Source: Xanthobacteraceae bacterium
GTDB taxonomy: Bacteria; Pseudomonadota; Alphaproteobacteria; Rhizobiales; Xanthobacteraceae
Direction of reading: 5' to 3'
NCBI GenBank assembly: GCA_028290465.1
Contig: JAQGJU010000052.1
Coordinates: 1 to 62,735, forward strand
DNA length: 62,735 nt
Shown: positions 34,895 through 44,620 of the stretch, piece by piece
Position numbering within the stretch: the first letter of the stretch is position 1
How the letters are laid out: every line of letters starts with the position of its first letter
The notes under the pieces: generated by a model
The model's database searches: none
Seen by the model: the letters and a program-made list of their open reading frames with translations, nothing else
What the model was told of the DNA's origin: nothing
Made by a program: the position numbers and the translations under genes

Positions 34895-36619
34895 ATGGAC
34901 GCCAAGACCAGTTTGAAGTCGCGACTGCCGAGCCGCCACGTCACCGAAGGCCCTGCAAAGGCCCCGCATCGGTCCTATCTATATGCCATGGGTCTGACCA
35001 CTGAGCAGATCCATCAGCCGCTGGTCGGCGTCGCGTCGTGCTGGAACGAAGCCGCGCCGTGCAACATTTCGCTGATGCGCCAGGCGCAGGCGGTCAAGAA
35101 GGGCGTCGCCGCGGCTGGCGCCACGCCGCGCGAATTCTGCACCATCACCGTCACCGACGGCATCGCAATGGGCCATGAGGGCATGAAGTCCTCGCTGCCG
35201 TCCCGCGAAGTCATCGCCGATTCGGTCGAACTGACCATCCGCGGCCATTCCTATGACGCCCTGGTCGGCATCGCCGGCTGCGACAAGTCGCTGCCCGGCA
35301 TGATGATGGCGATGTGCCGCCTGAACGTGCCGTCGATCTTCATCTATGGCGGCTCGATCCTGCCCGGCACCTTCAAGGGTCAGCCGGTCACGATCCAGGA
35401 CGTCTTCGAGGCCGTCGGCAAGCATTCGGTCGGCTCCATGTCGGATGGCGACCTCGACACGCTGGAGCGCAATGCCTGTCCGTCGGCCGGCGCTTGCGGC
35501 GCACAATTCACCGCCAACACCATGGCGACGGTTTCGGAAGCCATCGGCCTTGCGCTGCCGTATTCGGCCGGCGCGCCGGCGCCCTATGAAATCCGCGACG
35601 CGTTCTGCATGACGGCCGGCGAGCAGATCGTCGATCTGATCAAGGCGAATCTGCGGCCGCGCGACATCGTCACGCGCAAGGCGCTGGAGAATGCGGCGGC
35701 GGTGGTTTCGGCCTCGGGCGGTTCGACCAATGCGGCGCTGCATCTGCCGGCGATCGCGCATGAATGCGGCATCGAATTCGACCTGTTCGACGTCGCCGAA
35801 ATCTTTAAACGAACACCTTATATCGCGGATTTGAAACCGGGCGGCCGTTATGTCGCCAAAGACATGTTCGAAGTTGGCGGCATTCCGCTGCTGATGAAGA
35901 CGCTGCTGGACCACGGCTATCTGCACGGCGACTGCATGACCGTGACCGGCCGGACCATCGCCGAGAACCTGAAGAACGTGAAGTGGAATGACGAGCAGGA
36001 CGTTGTCCGTCCGGCCAACAAACCGCTTTCTCCGAATGGCGGCGTCGTCGGCCTGAAGGGCAACCTCGCTCCGGACGGCGCCATCGTGAAGGTCGCCGGC
36101 ATGGAGAACCTGAAGTTCTCCGGTCCGGCGCGCTGCTTCGACGGCGAAGAGGCTTGTTTCGAAGCGGTGCGCAAGAAGCAGTACAAGGAAGGCGACGTGT
36201 TCGTCATTCGCTACGAAGGTCCCCGCGGCGGCCCCGGCATGCGTGAGATGCTGGCGACGACCGCTGCCCTGTACGGTCAGGGCATGGGCAACAAAGTGGC
36301 GCTGATCACCGACGGACGCTTCTCCGGCGCGACGCGCGGCTTCTGCATCGGGCATGTCGGTCCGGAAGCGGCGGTCGGCGGACCGATCGCCCATGTGCGC
36401 GACGGCGACATCATCGAAATCGATGCCGAGAAGGGCACGCTCGACGTCAAGCTGACCAAGGCTGAATTCGATGAGCGCGCCAAGAGCTGGAAGCCGCGCG
36501 AGTCGACGGCGAGTTCGGGTTATTTGTGGAAGTACGCGGAGCAGGTCGGGCCGGCGCGCCAAGGCGCGGTGACCCATCCGGGCGGCGCGGCCGAGAAGGC
36601 GTGTTATGCGGATATCTGA
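34895..36619 (+). CDS. ilvD: Dihydroxy-acid dehydratase
   Basis: 574 residues from the ATG at 34895, the usual length; the frame is open back to 34796. Iron-sulfur cysteines are seen in [21 protein letters not shown] and [16 protein letters not shown], and the C-terminal [11 protein letters not shown] and [11 protein letters not shown] match the family. It dehydrates dihydroxy acids to 2-oxo acids in valine, leucine and isoleucine synthesis. Its last 14 bases overlap the exoR start. Confidence 0.97.
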   Translation: MDAKTSLKSRLPSRHVTEGPAKAPHRSYLYAMGLTTEQIHQPLVGVASCWNEAAPCNISLMRQAQAVKKGVAAAGATPREFCTITVTDGIAMGHEGMKSSLPSREVIADSVELTIRGHSYDALVGIAGCDKSLPGMMMAMCRLNVPSIFIYGGSILPGTFKGQPVTIQDVFEAVGKHSVGSMSDGDLDTLERNACPSAGACGAQFTANTMATVSEAIGLALPYSAGAPAPYEIRDAFCMTAGEQIVDLIKANLRPRDIVTRKALENAAAVVSASGGSTNAALHLPAIAHECGIEFDLFDVAEIFKRTPYIADLKPGGRYVAKDMFEVGGIPLLMKTLLDHGYLHGDCMTVTGRTIAENLKNVKWNDEQDVVRPANKPLSPNGGVVGLKGNLAPDGAIVKVAGMENLKFSGPARCFDGEEACFEAVRKKQYKEGDVFVIRYEGPRGGPGMREMLATTAALYGQGMGNKVALITDGRFSGATRGFCIGHVGPEAAVGGPIAHVRDGDIIEIDAEKGTLDVKLTKAEFDERAKSWKPRESTASSGYLWKYAEQVGPARQGAVTHPGGAAEKACYADI

Positions 36620-37538
36620 CGGCATCTTGCGGGTAGCGGTGATCGGCCTCGGGGTGATGAGCCTTGGGATCGGCTTGGCGTCGACGGCGATGGCCTTCGA
36701 CGGCAGCCGCACGCCCGAAGACGCACCGGTTGCCGGACCGGGGATGACGCGCAGTCTGAGCGTCGCGGCCCCGATGCCGGACGCGTCGATCAGTGCGCCG
36801 ATCGCCGGGCACCGGATCGCTCCAATGGGCACGCCGCCGACGCCGTTCGAGGCGTTTCGGTCGGGCACGCAGGCGCTGCGCGCCGGCAACACCGATCAGG
36901 CGGTCACGTCGCTGCAATACGCCGCCGAACAGGGCGTCGCGGCCGCGCAGTGGAAGCTCGGCCGGATGTATGCCGAGGGCGACGGCGTCAGCCGCAACAA
37001 TCTGCGGGCGTTTGAATACTTCCAGCGCATCGCCAACACCCATGCGGACGACAATCCGACCACACCGCAGGCGCGGTTGGTCGCCAACGCGTTCGTGTCG
37101 CTCGGCCATTACTATCTCGAAGGCATTCCGAATTCGTCGGTGCGCGCCGATGCGTCGCGCGCCCAGCAGATGTATTCCTATGCGGCGTCGTATTTCGGCG
37201 ATGCCGATGCCCAGTTCCACCTCGGCCGCCTGCTGCTGGCCGGGCAGGGTGGCACGAAGGATCCGCGCCAAGCAGCGCGCTGGCTGCGGCTCGCGGCCAA
37301 CAAGGGTCATTCGCCGGCGCAGGCGCTGCTCGGCAGCCTGCTGTTCACCGGCGGAGAATCGATCTCCAGGCAAGCCGCGGTCGGCCTGATGTGGCTGACC
37401 CTGGCCAAGGACGGCGCCAGTTCCGATCAGGCCTGGATCGCGGAGAAATATGCCTCGGCGTTCAAGAGCGCGAGCGAGGACGAACGCGCGATGGCGCTGA
37501 TGTACCTCGAATCGTGGATGAAGACCCGCCGCGAGTAG
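36606..37538 (+). CDS. exoR: ExoR-like periplasmic Sel1-repeat regulator
   Basis: 310 residues with a signal peptide cleaved after TAMA, then about four Sel1/TPR-like repeats ([81 protein letters not shown]). The order and spacing match what I recall of ExoR from Sinorhizobium, a periplasmic protein that holds the ExoS/ChvG sensor kinase off and so restrains exopolysaccharide and flagellar switching. The gene begins inside ilvD, so translation is probably coupled. The partner exoS/chvI genes are not in this window. Confidence 0.8.
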   Translation: MRISDGILRVAVIGLGVMSLGIGLASTAMAFDGSRTPEDAPVAGPGMTRSLSVAAPMPDASISAPIAGHRIAPMGTPPTPFEAFRSGTQALRAGNTDQAVTSLQYAAEQGVAAAQWKLGRMYAEGDGVSRNNLRAFEYFQRIANTHADDNPTTPQARLVANAFVSLGHYYLEGIPNSSVRADASRAQQMYSYAASYFGDADAQFHLGRLLLAGQGGTKDPRQAARWLRLAANKGHSPAQALLGSLLFTGGESISRQAAVGLMWLTLAKDGASSDQAWIAEKYASAFKSASEDERAMALMYLESWMKTRRE

Positions 37539-37546
37539 AGCGTGGA

Positions 37547-37600
37547 GTCATTCCGGACGCATTGCGCAGCAAGGCGATCCGGAACGACGGAAACCGGTTT
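37547..37600. repeat. Dispersed palindromic repeat, family B, copy 2
   Basis: GTCATTCCGGACGCATTGCGCAGC..GCGATCCGGAACGAC, near-identical in design to the element at 23225-23277, including the trailing AACCGG. It lies between the convergent exoR and xthA genes; the last two bases of the element belong to the xthA stop codon. Confidence 0.7.
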
Positions 37601-38396
37601 AGTCCACATCCAGGTCCAGCCAGACCGGAACGTGGTCCGACGGCTTCTCCCAGGACCGCACATGCTTGTCGATACCGACGGTCGCCAGACGGTCGGCGGC
37701 CTGCGGCGACAGCAGCATATGGTCGATCCGGATGCCCTGGTTCTTCTGCCAGGCGCCGGCCTGGTAATCCCAGAACGTGTACAGGCCCGGCGCGTCGCTG
37801 ACCGCGCGTAGCGCGTCGGTCAGCCCGAGATTGACCAGCGCCCGGTAACGCTCACGGGTTTGCGGCAGGAACAGCGCATCGCCGGCCCAGGCGGCCGGGT
37901 TATGGACGTCGGCCGGCGTCGGGATCACGTTGAAATCGCCGGTCAGCACGAACGGCTCACCCAGTTTCAGACGTTCATCCGCGTATTTAATCAACCGATT
38001 CATCCAACTGATTTTGTACGGGTATTTGTCCGTCTCCGGTGGGTTGCCGTTGGGCAGATACAGGTTGCCGACCCGAACCACGCCCTGCGCGGTCGACACC
38101 AGCACTTCGATGAAACGCGATTGCGGATCTTCGTCACCGCTCAGCAATTGGCCGGGCAGGCGCACCGCGACTTCATCGAACGGCCGCTTGGACAGGATCG
38201 CAACACCGTTGAATGCCTTCTGGCCATGCACGGCTACGTTGTATCCGGCGGATTCAATCGCCTCGCGGGGAAATGCCTCGTCGACGCATTTGAGTTCCTG
38301 CAGGCACACAATGTCGGGTTGGCGCTCGCCGAGCCAGGTCACCAGATGGTCGACCCGCTGCTTGATTGAATTCACGTTCCATGTGGCAATACGCAT
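37599..38396 (-). CDS. xthA: Exodeoxyribonuclease III
   Basis: 265 residues from the ATG at 38396; a longer frame upstream is not protein-like. Exonuclease III / AP endonuclease motifs: MRIATWNVNSIKQR, LQELKCVDEAFP (metal Glu), GDFNVIPTPADV, and SDHVPVWLDL with the catalytic Asp-His. It cuts at abasic sites and removes 3' blocks in repair. Length is as usual. The 275 bases between it and the divergent RND-adaptor gene hold no feature I can name. Confidence 0.95.
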   Translation of the reverse strand: MRIATWNVNSIKQRVDHLVTWLGERQPDIVCLQELKCVDEAFPREAIESAGYNVAVHGQKAFNGVAILSKRPFDEVAVRLPGQLLSGDEDPQSRFIEVLVSTAQGVVRVGNLYLPNGNPPETDKYPYKISWMNRLIKYADERLKLGEPFVLTGDFNVIPTPADVHNPAAWAGDALFLPQTRERYRALVNLGLTDALRAVSDAPGLYTFWDYQAGAWQKNQGIRIDHMLLSPQAADRLATVGIDKHVRSWEKPSDHVPVWLDLDVD

Positions 38397-38671
38397 GACG
38401 GTCCGGGGCAATCTCGATTCGGGGGCCATCGGGACAATGCCGGATATCGACGGGCAGGCAAAGCGCCTCTCCGCGCAAAAAGCCTTGCGGGTGGGATGCA
38501 CGGCGTGGGCAAATATGTTAGGAACTGAGGTTGTAACATGGCTGCCCGTCGTTTGCGGCATGGCGACTGGCGCGGCAAGTGCATCAAGTGCCGTCCGCGC
38601 GTCCGCAAACCAAAGTTGCCACAGATAGTGCCCGGGCCGTTCGCTCCGGTCATGGGTGAGACCTGACACAG

Positions 38672-39808
38672 ATGACCAAACGTACTTGGAAATTAGGCGT
38701 CGCGCTCGTGGTGATCGCCATCGGCGTCGCGGCCGCGACGAAGAGTTACTGGAGCCCGCAGGGCGCGGTCGCGCAGGCGCCGGTGACGCCGCAAAACCGC
38801 ACCATTCCGGTGGAGGTCGGGCAGGCCGTCAAGAAAAAGACGCCCGTGCTGATCGAAGCGCTCGGCACCGTAACGCCGGTCGCCAGCGTGGCCATCAAGT
38901 CGCGCGTCGATAACGAAATCGTCGGCGTGCATTTCAACGATGGCGCGCTGGTCAACAAAGGCGACCTGCTGCTGACGCTCGATTCGCGTGCAGTTCAGGC
39001 GCAGATCGCACAGGCCGAAGGCACAGTTGCCAAAGATCAGGCGCTGCTTGAAGGCGCCGAGCGCGACGTGCGCCGCTATACCGACCTCGTCGCGAAGAAC
39101 GCCACGCCGATCATCAATCTCGATAACGCCAAGACCCAGGTCGCTTCGCAGCAGGCTTCCATCAAGGCCGATAGCGGCGCGCTGGAAAACCTAAGAGTGC
39201 AGTTCAGCTACTACACGATCCGCGCGCCGATCTCCGGCCGGATCAGCGCCGCCGCCGTGAAGGTCGGCAATTACGTACGTGCCGCCGATCTGACCCCGAT
39301 TGCGACCATCATCCAGCAGGCGCCGATCTATGTGAGCTTCACGGTGCCGCAGCGCAGCCTGCCGGAGATTCGGCAAGCGCTGGCCAACGAGACGGCGACC
39401 ATCGAAGTGATCGTGCCGGGCGCGACCAAGCACGCCCAAGGTGCAGTGACGATGGTTGAGAACACCGTCGACGTGGCGACCGGCACCGCGATGATCCGCG
39501 CCACGATGCCGAACGAGGACGGCCTGTTGTGGCCCGGCACGCTGGTGAATGCGCAACTGAAGGTGCGCGAAGAGGAAGGCATTACGGTGCCGTCGGCGGC
39601 CGTGCAGGTCAGCCAGCAAGGCAGCTACGTATTCACCGTGAAGGACAACGTCGCCAAGGTGCAGGCCGTCAAGGTCGCTCGCATCATCGGTCCCGAAACG
39701 GTGATCGAAACCGGGCTGGCGGGCGGCGAGACCGTCGTCACCGACGGCCATCTGCAATTGACCAACAATGCGCGCGTCACGATACGCGCGAACAGGGCTG
39801 GCACATGA
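38672..39808 (+). CDS. RND-pump periplasmic adaptor (AcrA/HlyD-like)
   Basis: 378 residues, with an N-terminal membrane or signal segment (about 8-24). The adaptor order is standard: beta-barrel and lipoyl parts (VASVAIKSRVDNEIVGVHFNDGALVNKGDLLL), an alpha-hairpin (about 105-180), then YYTIRAPISGRISAAAVKVGNYV, and membrane-proximal VSQQGSYVFTVKDN. It links the RND pump encoded next to an outer-membrane channel. The two genes overlap by four bases. Confidence 0.92.
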   Translation: MTKRTWKLGVALVVIAIGVAAATKSYWSPQGAVAQAPVTPQNRTIPVEVGQAVKKKTPVLIEALGTVTPVASVAIKSRVDNEIVGVHFNDGALVNKGDLLLTLDSRAVQAQIAQAEGTVAKDQALLEGAERDVRRYTDLVAKNATPIINLDNAKTQVASQQASIKADSGALENLRVQFSYYTIRAPISGRISAAAVKVGNYVRAADLTPIATIIQQAPIYVSFTVPQRSLPEIRQALANETATIEVIVPGATKHAQGAVTMVENTVDVATGTAMIRATMPNEDGLLWPGTLVNAQLKVREEEGITVPSAAVQVSQQGSYVFTVKDNVAKVQAVKVARIIGPETVIETGLAGGETVVTDGHLQLTNNARVTIRANRAGT

Positions 39809-42800
39809 ATATCTCCGAGGCCTGCATTCGTCGTCCCGTAATGACGACGCTGATCACGGCGTCGCTGATTGTCTTCGGCATCTTCGGCTACCGCCTGCTG
39901 GCGGTGTCCGCGCTACCGGCGGTCGATTTTCCGACCATCGCCATCACGGCGACGCTGCCGGGCGCCAGTCCTGAAACCATGGCGGCATCGGTCGCCTCGC
40001 CGATCGAACGCCAGCTTTCGACCATCGCCGGCATCAGCGGCCTGACCTCGACCTCGGCGCTCGGCACCACCACCATCACCATCCAGTTCGACCTGAACCG
40101 CGACATCGACGGCGCGGCGCTCGACGTGCAGACCGCGCTGACGGTCGCGGCGCGGCGTCTGCCGGTCGAAATGACCACACCGCCGTTCTTCCGCAAGGTG
40201 AACCCGGGCGATTTCCCGGTGATCTTCATCAGCCTGAATTCCCAAACCCTGCCGATGTCGACGGTTGACGAGTACGGTCAGCTCGTCCTGGCGCAGCAGA
40301 TCTCCCAGCTTCCCGGCGTCGCCCAGGTGCAGGTCTTTGGCGGGCAGAAATTCGCCGTGCGCGTGCAGGCCGATCCGGTCGCCGCGGCGGCCCGCAACAT
40401 CTCGCTGGAGGACATCCGCAGCGTCCTCGGCAAGACCAATTCCAACACGCCAGTCGGCACCATCACGGGCGAGCGGCAGAACATTACGCTGAACGCCTCG
40501 GGCGCCATCAGCAAGGCTGAGGATTTCCGCAAGATCGTGGTCGCCTACCGCAACGGCGCGCCGGTCAAGCTCGAAGAAATCGCGACCGTCATCAACAGCG
40601 TCGAAAACACCCGGGTCGCCAGCTATTTCAACGAAAACCGTGCGATCGTTCTGGCGATTCAGCGCCAGCCGGATGCCAACACGGTCGCGGTCGTGGACGC
40701 CGTCAAGAACCGGCTGCCGGCCTATCGGGCGCAGATACCAGCCTCCATCAACATGGAGGTGCTGAACGACCGCTCGGTGTCGGTGCGCGAGTCGGTGCAC
40801 GACGTGCAGGAGACCCTATTGATCGCCATCGGTCTTGTGGTGCTGGTGATCTTCCTGTTCCTGCGCACCCTGTCGGCCACCATCATTCCGGCGCTCGCGG
40901 TGCCGATCTCGCTGATCGCAACCTGCGCGGTGATGTACGGGCTCGGCTTCTCGATCAACAACATGACGCTGCTCGCGTTGACGCTGTCGGTCGGCTTCGT
41001 AGTCGACGACGCCATCGTGATGCTCGAGAACATCGTGCGCCACATCGAAGGCGGCATGCGGCCGTTCGAAGCGGCCCTCAAGGGTTCGAAGGAAATCGGC
41101 TTCACCATCGTTTCGATCACCTTCTCGCTGATCGCGGTGTTCATCCCGGTGCTGCTGATGGGCGGCATGGTCGGGCGCGTATTCCGCGAATTCGCCGTGA
41201 CAGTGTCGGTCGCCATCATCATTTCCGGGTTCGTGTCGCTGACCCTGACCCCGATGCTGTGCGCCCGCATGCTCAAGGCGCACGACCATCACGCCAAGCA
41301 GAATGTCATGCTGCGGATGTTTGAGGCGATGTTCAATGCCTGGCTGCGCGGTTATGAGCGCACGCTGGACGTCGTGCTGAAATACAAGTCAATCATGTTG
41401 GTCGCGACCTTCGCCACCATGGCCGGCACGGTCTGGCTATATATGGCTATTCCGAAGGGCTTCTTCCCGGTCGAGGATACCGGCTTCATCACGACGATCG
41501 TGGAAGGCCCGGCCGACATCTCGTTCCGGGCGATGCGCGAGCGCCAGCAGGAGATCGCGGAGCTGATCCGCAAGGACAAGGCGGTCGACTACGTCAACTC
41601 GACCGTCGGCGTCGGCGGGCCGAACACGACCAACAATACCGGTCGCATTTTCGTTGCCTTGAAGCCGAAAAAGGAACGCGGCGAATCCGCGACGGAAGTC
41701 CTCACCCGGTTGCGCGTGAGCGCAAATACGGTCACCGGCATGAAGGCGACGTTCCGGGTGATCCAGAACATCAATCTGGGCGGCCGGATCTCGCAGGGCG
41801 AATGGCAGTATACGCTGCAGTCCAGCGACACCGAACTGCTGTACCAGACGGTCGAAGACATGCGCGGCAAGATCGCGAAGGTCGATGGCCTGCGCGACGT
41901 CAACAGCGACCTCTATATCAAGAACCCGCAGATGACGATCGAGATCGACCGCGAGAAGGCCGCGACCTACGGCATCTCGGTCGATCAGATCAGGCAGGAA
42001 CTGTACGACGCGTTCGGCTCCCGGCAGGTCGCGACGATCTACACGCCGGTCAACGACTACCAGATCATCCTCGAGGCCAAGCCCGAGTTCCAGAACGACA
42101 CCAGCGGCCTGTCCAAGATCTTCCTGAAGACGGCGGTCCCGCTGTCCACGGTGGCGCCGGGTGGCGGCGTCACCGGCAATGCGACGCCGACCGGCACCGT
42201 GATCCCGCTCAGTGCCGTGACCCGTCTGGTGCCGACGGTCGGCGCGTTGCTGATCAACCATCAGGGCCAGCAGCCCGCTGTCACGATCTCATTCAATCTG
42301 ACACCCGGTCATTCGATCGGCGCGGCGCAAGACGCAATTCGCCAGATCGAGCGGGATTCGAACCTGTCGCCGGCCATCGCGACCAGCTTCCAGGGCAACG
42401 CCGCGGTTTTCGAGGCTTCGCTGAAGGGGCAGGGCATCCTGATCCTGGCGGCGATCTTCGCCGCCTTCGTGGTGCTGGGCATCCTGTATGAGAGCTTCAT
42501 TCACCCGATCACCATCATTTCCGGCCTGCCGTCAGCCGGCGTCGGCGCACTGCTGGTGTTGATGGCGTTCAAGATGGACCTGTCGGTCATCGCCATGATC
42601 GGCATGGTGATGCTGGTCGGCATCGTGAAGAAGAACGCCATCATGATGATCGACTTCGCACTGGAACGGCGGCGCATCGGCGTCAGCGCCGAGGCGGCGA
42701 TCCGCGAAGCCTGCCTGCTGCGGTTCCGGCCGATCATGATGACCACCTTCGCGGCGCTCTTCGGCGCGCTGCCGATCGCGCTCGGCACCGGCGCGGGCGC

Positions 42801-42987
42801 CGAACTGCGTCAGCCGCTCGGCATCGCGGTGGTCGGGGGCCTGTTGGTGTCGCAACTGCTGACGCTGTACATCACGCCGGTGATCTACCTGTACCTCGAC
42901 CGCTTCGACCGTTTGCTCAAGCGCAAGCTGGAGCCGCAGTTCGAGGAAGTCGCGACGCTGCACAAGCCGGCCGTCGCGGCGGAGTAG
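39805..42987 (+). CDS. RND efflux transporter, MdtB/MdtC-like inner-membrane pump
   Basis: 1060 residues from the ATG at 39805, the normal length. Twelve membrane segments in two repeats; FVVDDAIVMLENIVRH holds the two proton-relay aspartates, and GIVKKNAIMMIDFALE the partner lysine. Large periplasmic loops follow helices 1 and 7 (PAVDFPTIAITATLPGASPE start). It expels drugs or metabolites, driven by the proton gradient. It resembles MdtB/MdtC-type pumps more than AcrB, by my reading. No channel gene is next to it; the TolC at 20.6 kb is the probable partner. Confidence 0.93.
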   Translation: MNISEACIRRPVMTTLITASLIVFGIFGYRLLAVSALPAVDFPTIAITATLPGASPETMAASVASPIERQLSTIAGISGLTSTSALGTTTITIQFDLNRDIDGAALDVQTALTVAARRLPVEMTTPPFFRKVNPGDFPVIFISLNSQTLPMSTVDEYGQLVLAQQISQLPGVAQVQVFGGQKFAVRVQADPVAAAARNISLEDIRSVLGKTNSNTPVGTITGERQNITLNASGAISKAEDFRKIVVAYRNGAPVKLEEIATVINSVENTRVASYFNENRAIVLAIQRQPDANTVAVVDAVKNRLPAYRAQIPASINMEVLNDRSVSVRESVHDVQETLLIAIGLVVLVIFLFLRTLSATIIPALAVPISLIATCAVMYGLGFSINNMTLLALTLSVGFVVDDAIVMLENIVRHIEGGMRPFEAALKGSKEIGFTIVSITFSLIAVFIPVLLMGGMVGRVFREFAVTVSVAIIISGFVSLTLTPMLCARMLKAHDHHAKQNVMLRMFEAMFNAWLRGYERTLDVVLKYKSIMLVATFATMAGTVWLYMAIPKGFFPVEDTGFITTIVEGPADISFRAMRERQQEIAELIRKDKAVDYVNSTVGVGGPNTTNNTGRIFVALKPKKERGESATEVLTRLRVSANTVTGMKATFRVIQNINLGGRISQGEWQYTLQSSDTELLYQTVEDMRGKIAKVDGLRDVNSDLYIKNPQMTIEIDREKAATYGISVDQIRQELYDAFGSRQVATIYTPVNDYQIILEAKPEFQNDTSGLSKIFLKTAVPLSTVAPGGGVTGNATPTGTVIPLSAVTRLVPTVGALLINHQGQQPAVTISFNLTPGHSIGAAQDAIRQIERDSNLSPAIATSFQGNAAVFEASLKGQGILILAAIFAAFVVLGILYESFIHPITIISGLPSAGVGALLVLMAFKMDLSVIAMIGMVMLVGIVKKNAIMMIDFALERRRIGVSAEAAIREACLLRFRPIMMTTFAALFGALPIALGTGAGAELRQPLGIAVVGGLLVSQLLTLYITPVIYLYLDRFDRLLKRKLEPQFEEVATLHKPAVAAE

Positions 42988-43011
42988 TCCGCCCGCTTTC
43001 AAACGAAGCCA

Positions 43012-43035
43012 GCTCCCGGATTTGTGTCCGGGAGC
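43012..43035 (+). terminator. Hairpin after the RND pump gene
   Basis: Perfect 9-base stem, GCTCCCGGA / TCCGGGAGC, with a TTTGTG loop, 25 bases after the pump stop. No T run follows, so it may be a factor-dependent or attenuating hairpin rather than a full terminator before the Bug receptor gene. Confidence 0.5.
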
Positions 43036-43119
43036 AGCATAAAGTTAAGGCGCCAAGCGCTCCTGACGGCACGCTTCTTGCTCAGTTTCTTTCGTCTTTT
43101 CACGACGGGAGCACGGTAG

Positions 43120-44091
43120 ATGCGACATTTGGCGACTTCGACGATCCTGGCTACTCTCATGGTGCTTGGCGCGACCGCCATCGCAGCCGCCGACACGTAT
43201 CCCAGCAAGCCGATCCGGGCCATCATCCCATTCGGCGCCGGCAGCGCGACCGACATCATTCCGCGCATCGTGTTCGAACAGATGTCGCAGCAACTCGGCC
43301 AACAGATCGTGGTCGAGAACCGCCCGGGCGCCGGCGGCACCACGGGCTCCAGCGCGGTCGCAAAGTCCGATCCGGACGGTTACACGCTGCTGGTGCATTC
43401 CTCGGCGCACAGCATCACGCCGGCGCTCTATGCCAATCTGAACTACAGCACATCGGATGATTTCGCCGCGGTTGGCCCGATGGGCAATGTGCCGAACGTG
43501 CTCATCATCGCGCCGTCGAAGGGCCTGACCAATGTGCAGGACTTCGTCAAAAAGGCGAAGGCCAATCCGGGTACCTTCAACTTCGCCACATTGGGCGTCG
43601 GCTCAGCCGTATTTATGAGCGCCGAGCGCTTCCGCATCAGCGCCGGCTACGACGCCGTGCACATTCCGTTCAAGGGCGGCCCTGACGCGCTGACCGAGAT
43701 CCTCTCCGGCCGCGTCGACTACTATTTCTGTCCGTTGCCGACCGCGCTGCCGTTTATCAATGACGGCAAGCTGCTCGGCCTTGCGGTCAGCAGCCCGCAG
43801 CGCGCGGCGGCGCTGCCCGGCGTGCCGACCACGCTGGAGGCCGGCTTCGTCAATTCCGACTACACGTTCTGGATCGGGGTGTTCGCGCCGGCCAAGACGC
43901 CGCGCGCCATCATCGACAGACTGCACGCCGAGATGACCAAGGCGATCAATGCGCCGGCCGTGCAGGAAAAACTCGCCAAGCTCGGAGTCGAGCCGATGGT
44001 GTTCACGCCGGAGGCGTTCGATGCGCATGTGCGCAAGGAGATCGCGACCTATACGGAGTTTGCCAAGGTGGCGGGGCTGAAGGCGAATTGA
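43120..44091 (+). CDS. Bug/TctC-type solute-binding receptor (second in window)
   Basis: 323 residues with a signal peptide ending near TAIAAAD. Family signature: YPSKPIRAIIPFGAGSATDIIPR, VVENRPGAGGTTGSSAVAKSDPDGYTLL, and VPTTLEAGFVNSDYTFW. It binds an unknown small organic ligand in the periplasm. It stands alone, with no TctAB-type membrane genes on either side and the erpA gene converging from the other strand. It is only distantly like the receptor at 12.2 kb. Confidence 0.9.
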   Translation: MRHLATSTILATLMVLGATAIAAADTYPSKPIRAIIPFGAGSATDIIPRIVFEQMSQQLGQQIVVENRPGAGGTTGSSAVAKSDPDGYTLLVHSSAHSITPALYANLNYSTSDDFAAVGPMGNVPNVLIIAPSKGLTNVQDFVKKAKANPGTFNFATLGVGSAVFMSAERFRISAGYDAVHIPFKGGPDALTEILSGRVDYYFCPLPTALPFINDGKLLGLAVSSPQRAAALPGVPTTLEAGFVNSDYTFWIGVFAPAKTPRAIIDRLHAEMTKAINAPAVQEKLAKLGVEPMVFTPEAFDAHVRKEIATYTEFAKVAGLKAN

Positions 44092-44107
44092 CCGAAGGCG
44101 AGCGGAA

Positions 44108-44473
44108 TCAGAGCGAGAAGCTGGTCCCGCAGCCGCAGGACGCCGTGGCGTTCGGATTGTTGATCTTGAACGCGGCGCCGATCAGGTCGTCGACGAAGTC
44201 GATCTCGGCGCCGGCGAGGTATTGCTGCGACACCGGGTCGACCAGCACGGTGGCGCCGTCGCGCGCCAGCACCAGGTCGTCATCGGCCCGGGTCTGTTCC
44301 ATGTCGAACTTGTACTGAAAGCCCGAGCAGCCGCCGCCCTCGACGCTGACCCGCAGCATGGTGCCGACGGCCTCGCGCTTCAGGATCTCGCCGACCCGCT
44401 GCGCCGCCCGCGCGGTCAGGCTGACCGGAGGGGCGTTGACCGGGGGGGCGTCCATCAGGGTGGTTTCCGACAT
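44108..44473 (-). CDS. erpA: Iron-sulfur cluster insertion protein (A-type carrier)
   Basis: 121 residues. The three conserved cysteines of the A-type carrier fold are present: Cys in EGGGCSGFQY, and the pair in SCGCGTSF. It hands iron-sulfur clusters to target proteins. The N-terminus has a short disordered stretch (residues 1-17). It is divergent from dgt; the 147-base gap carries both promoters. This ErpA-dgt-argS arrangement is common in Rhizobiales. Confidence 0.93.
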   Translation of the reverse strand: MSETTLMDAPPVNAPPVSLTARAAQRVGEILKREAVGTMLRVSVEGGGCSGFQYKFDMEQTRADDDLVLARDGATVLVDPVSQQYLAGAEIDFVDDLIGAAFKINNPNATASCGCGTSFSL

Positions 44474-44620
44474 CGTCAGGTCTCCCTGGAAAAATTCCAG
44501 CGTATTCCGGCAGAGTATAGGCCGATTCAGGCAAATTGGCGTGCCTTCAACGCGGCATTTGCCAGATGCCGTGTCCGATAGTTAAGTGCGGCCCGGGGCA
44601 AAATCAATCGCAGGGCCAAG

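Noticed and set aside
34979-36892. 637-codon minus-strand frame opposite ilvD
   Set aside because: ilvD is certain on the other strand; the antisense product is Arg/Asp/His-rich and featureless.
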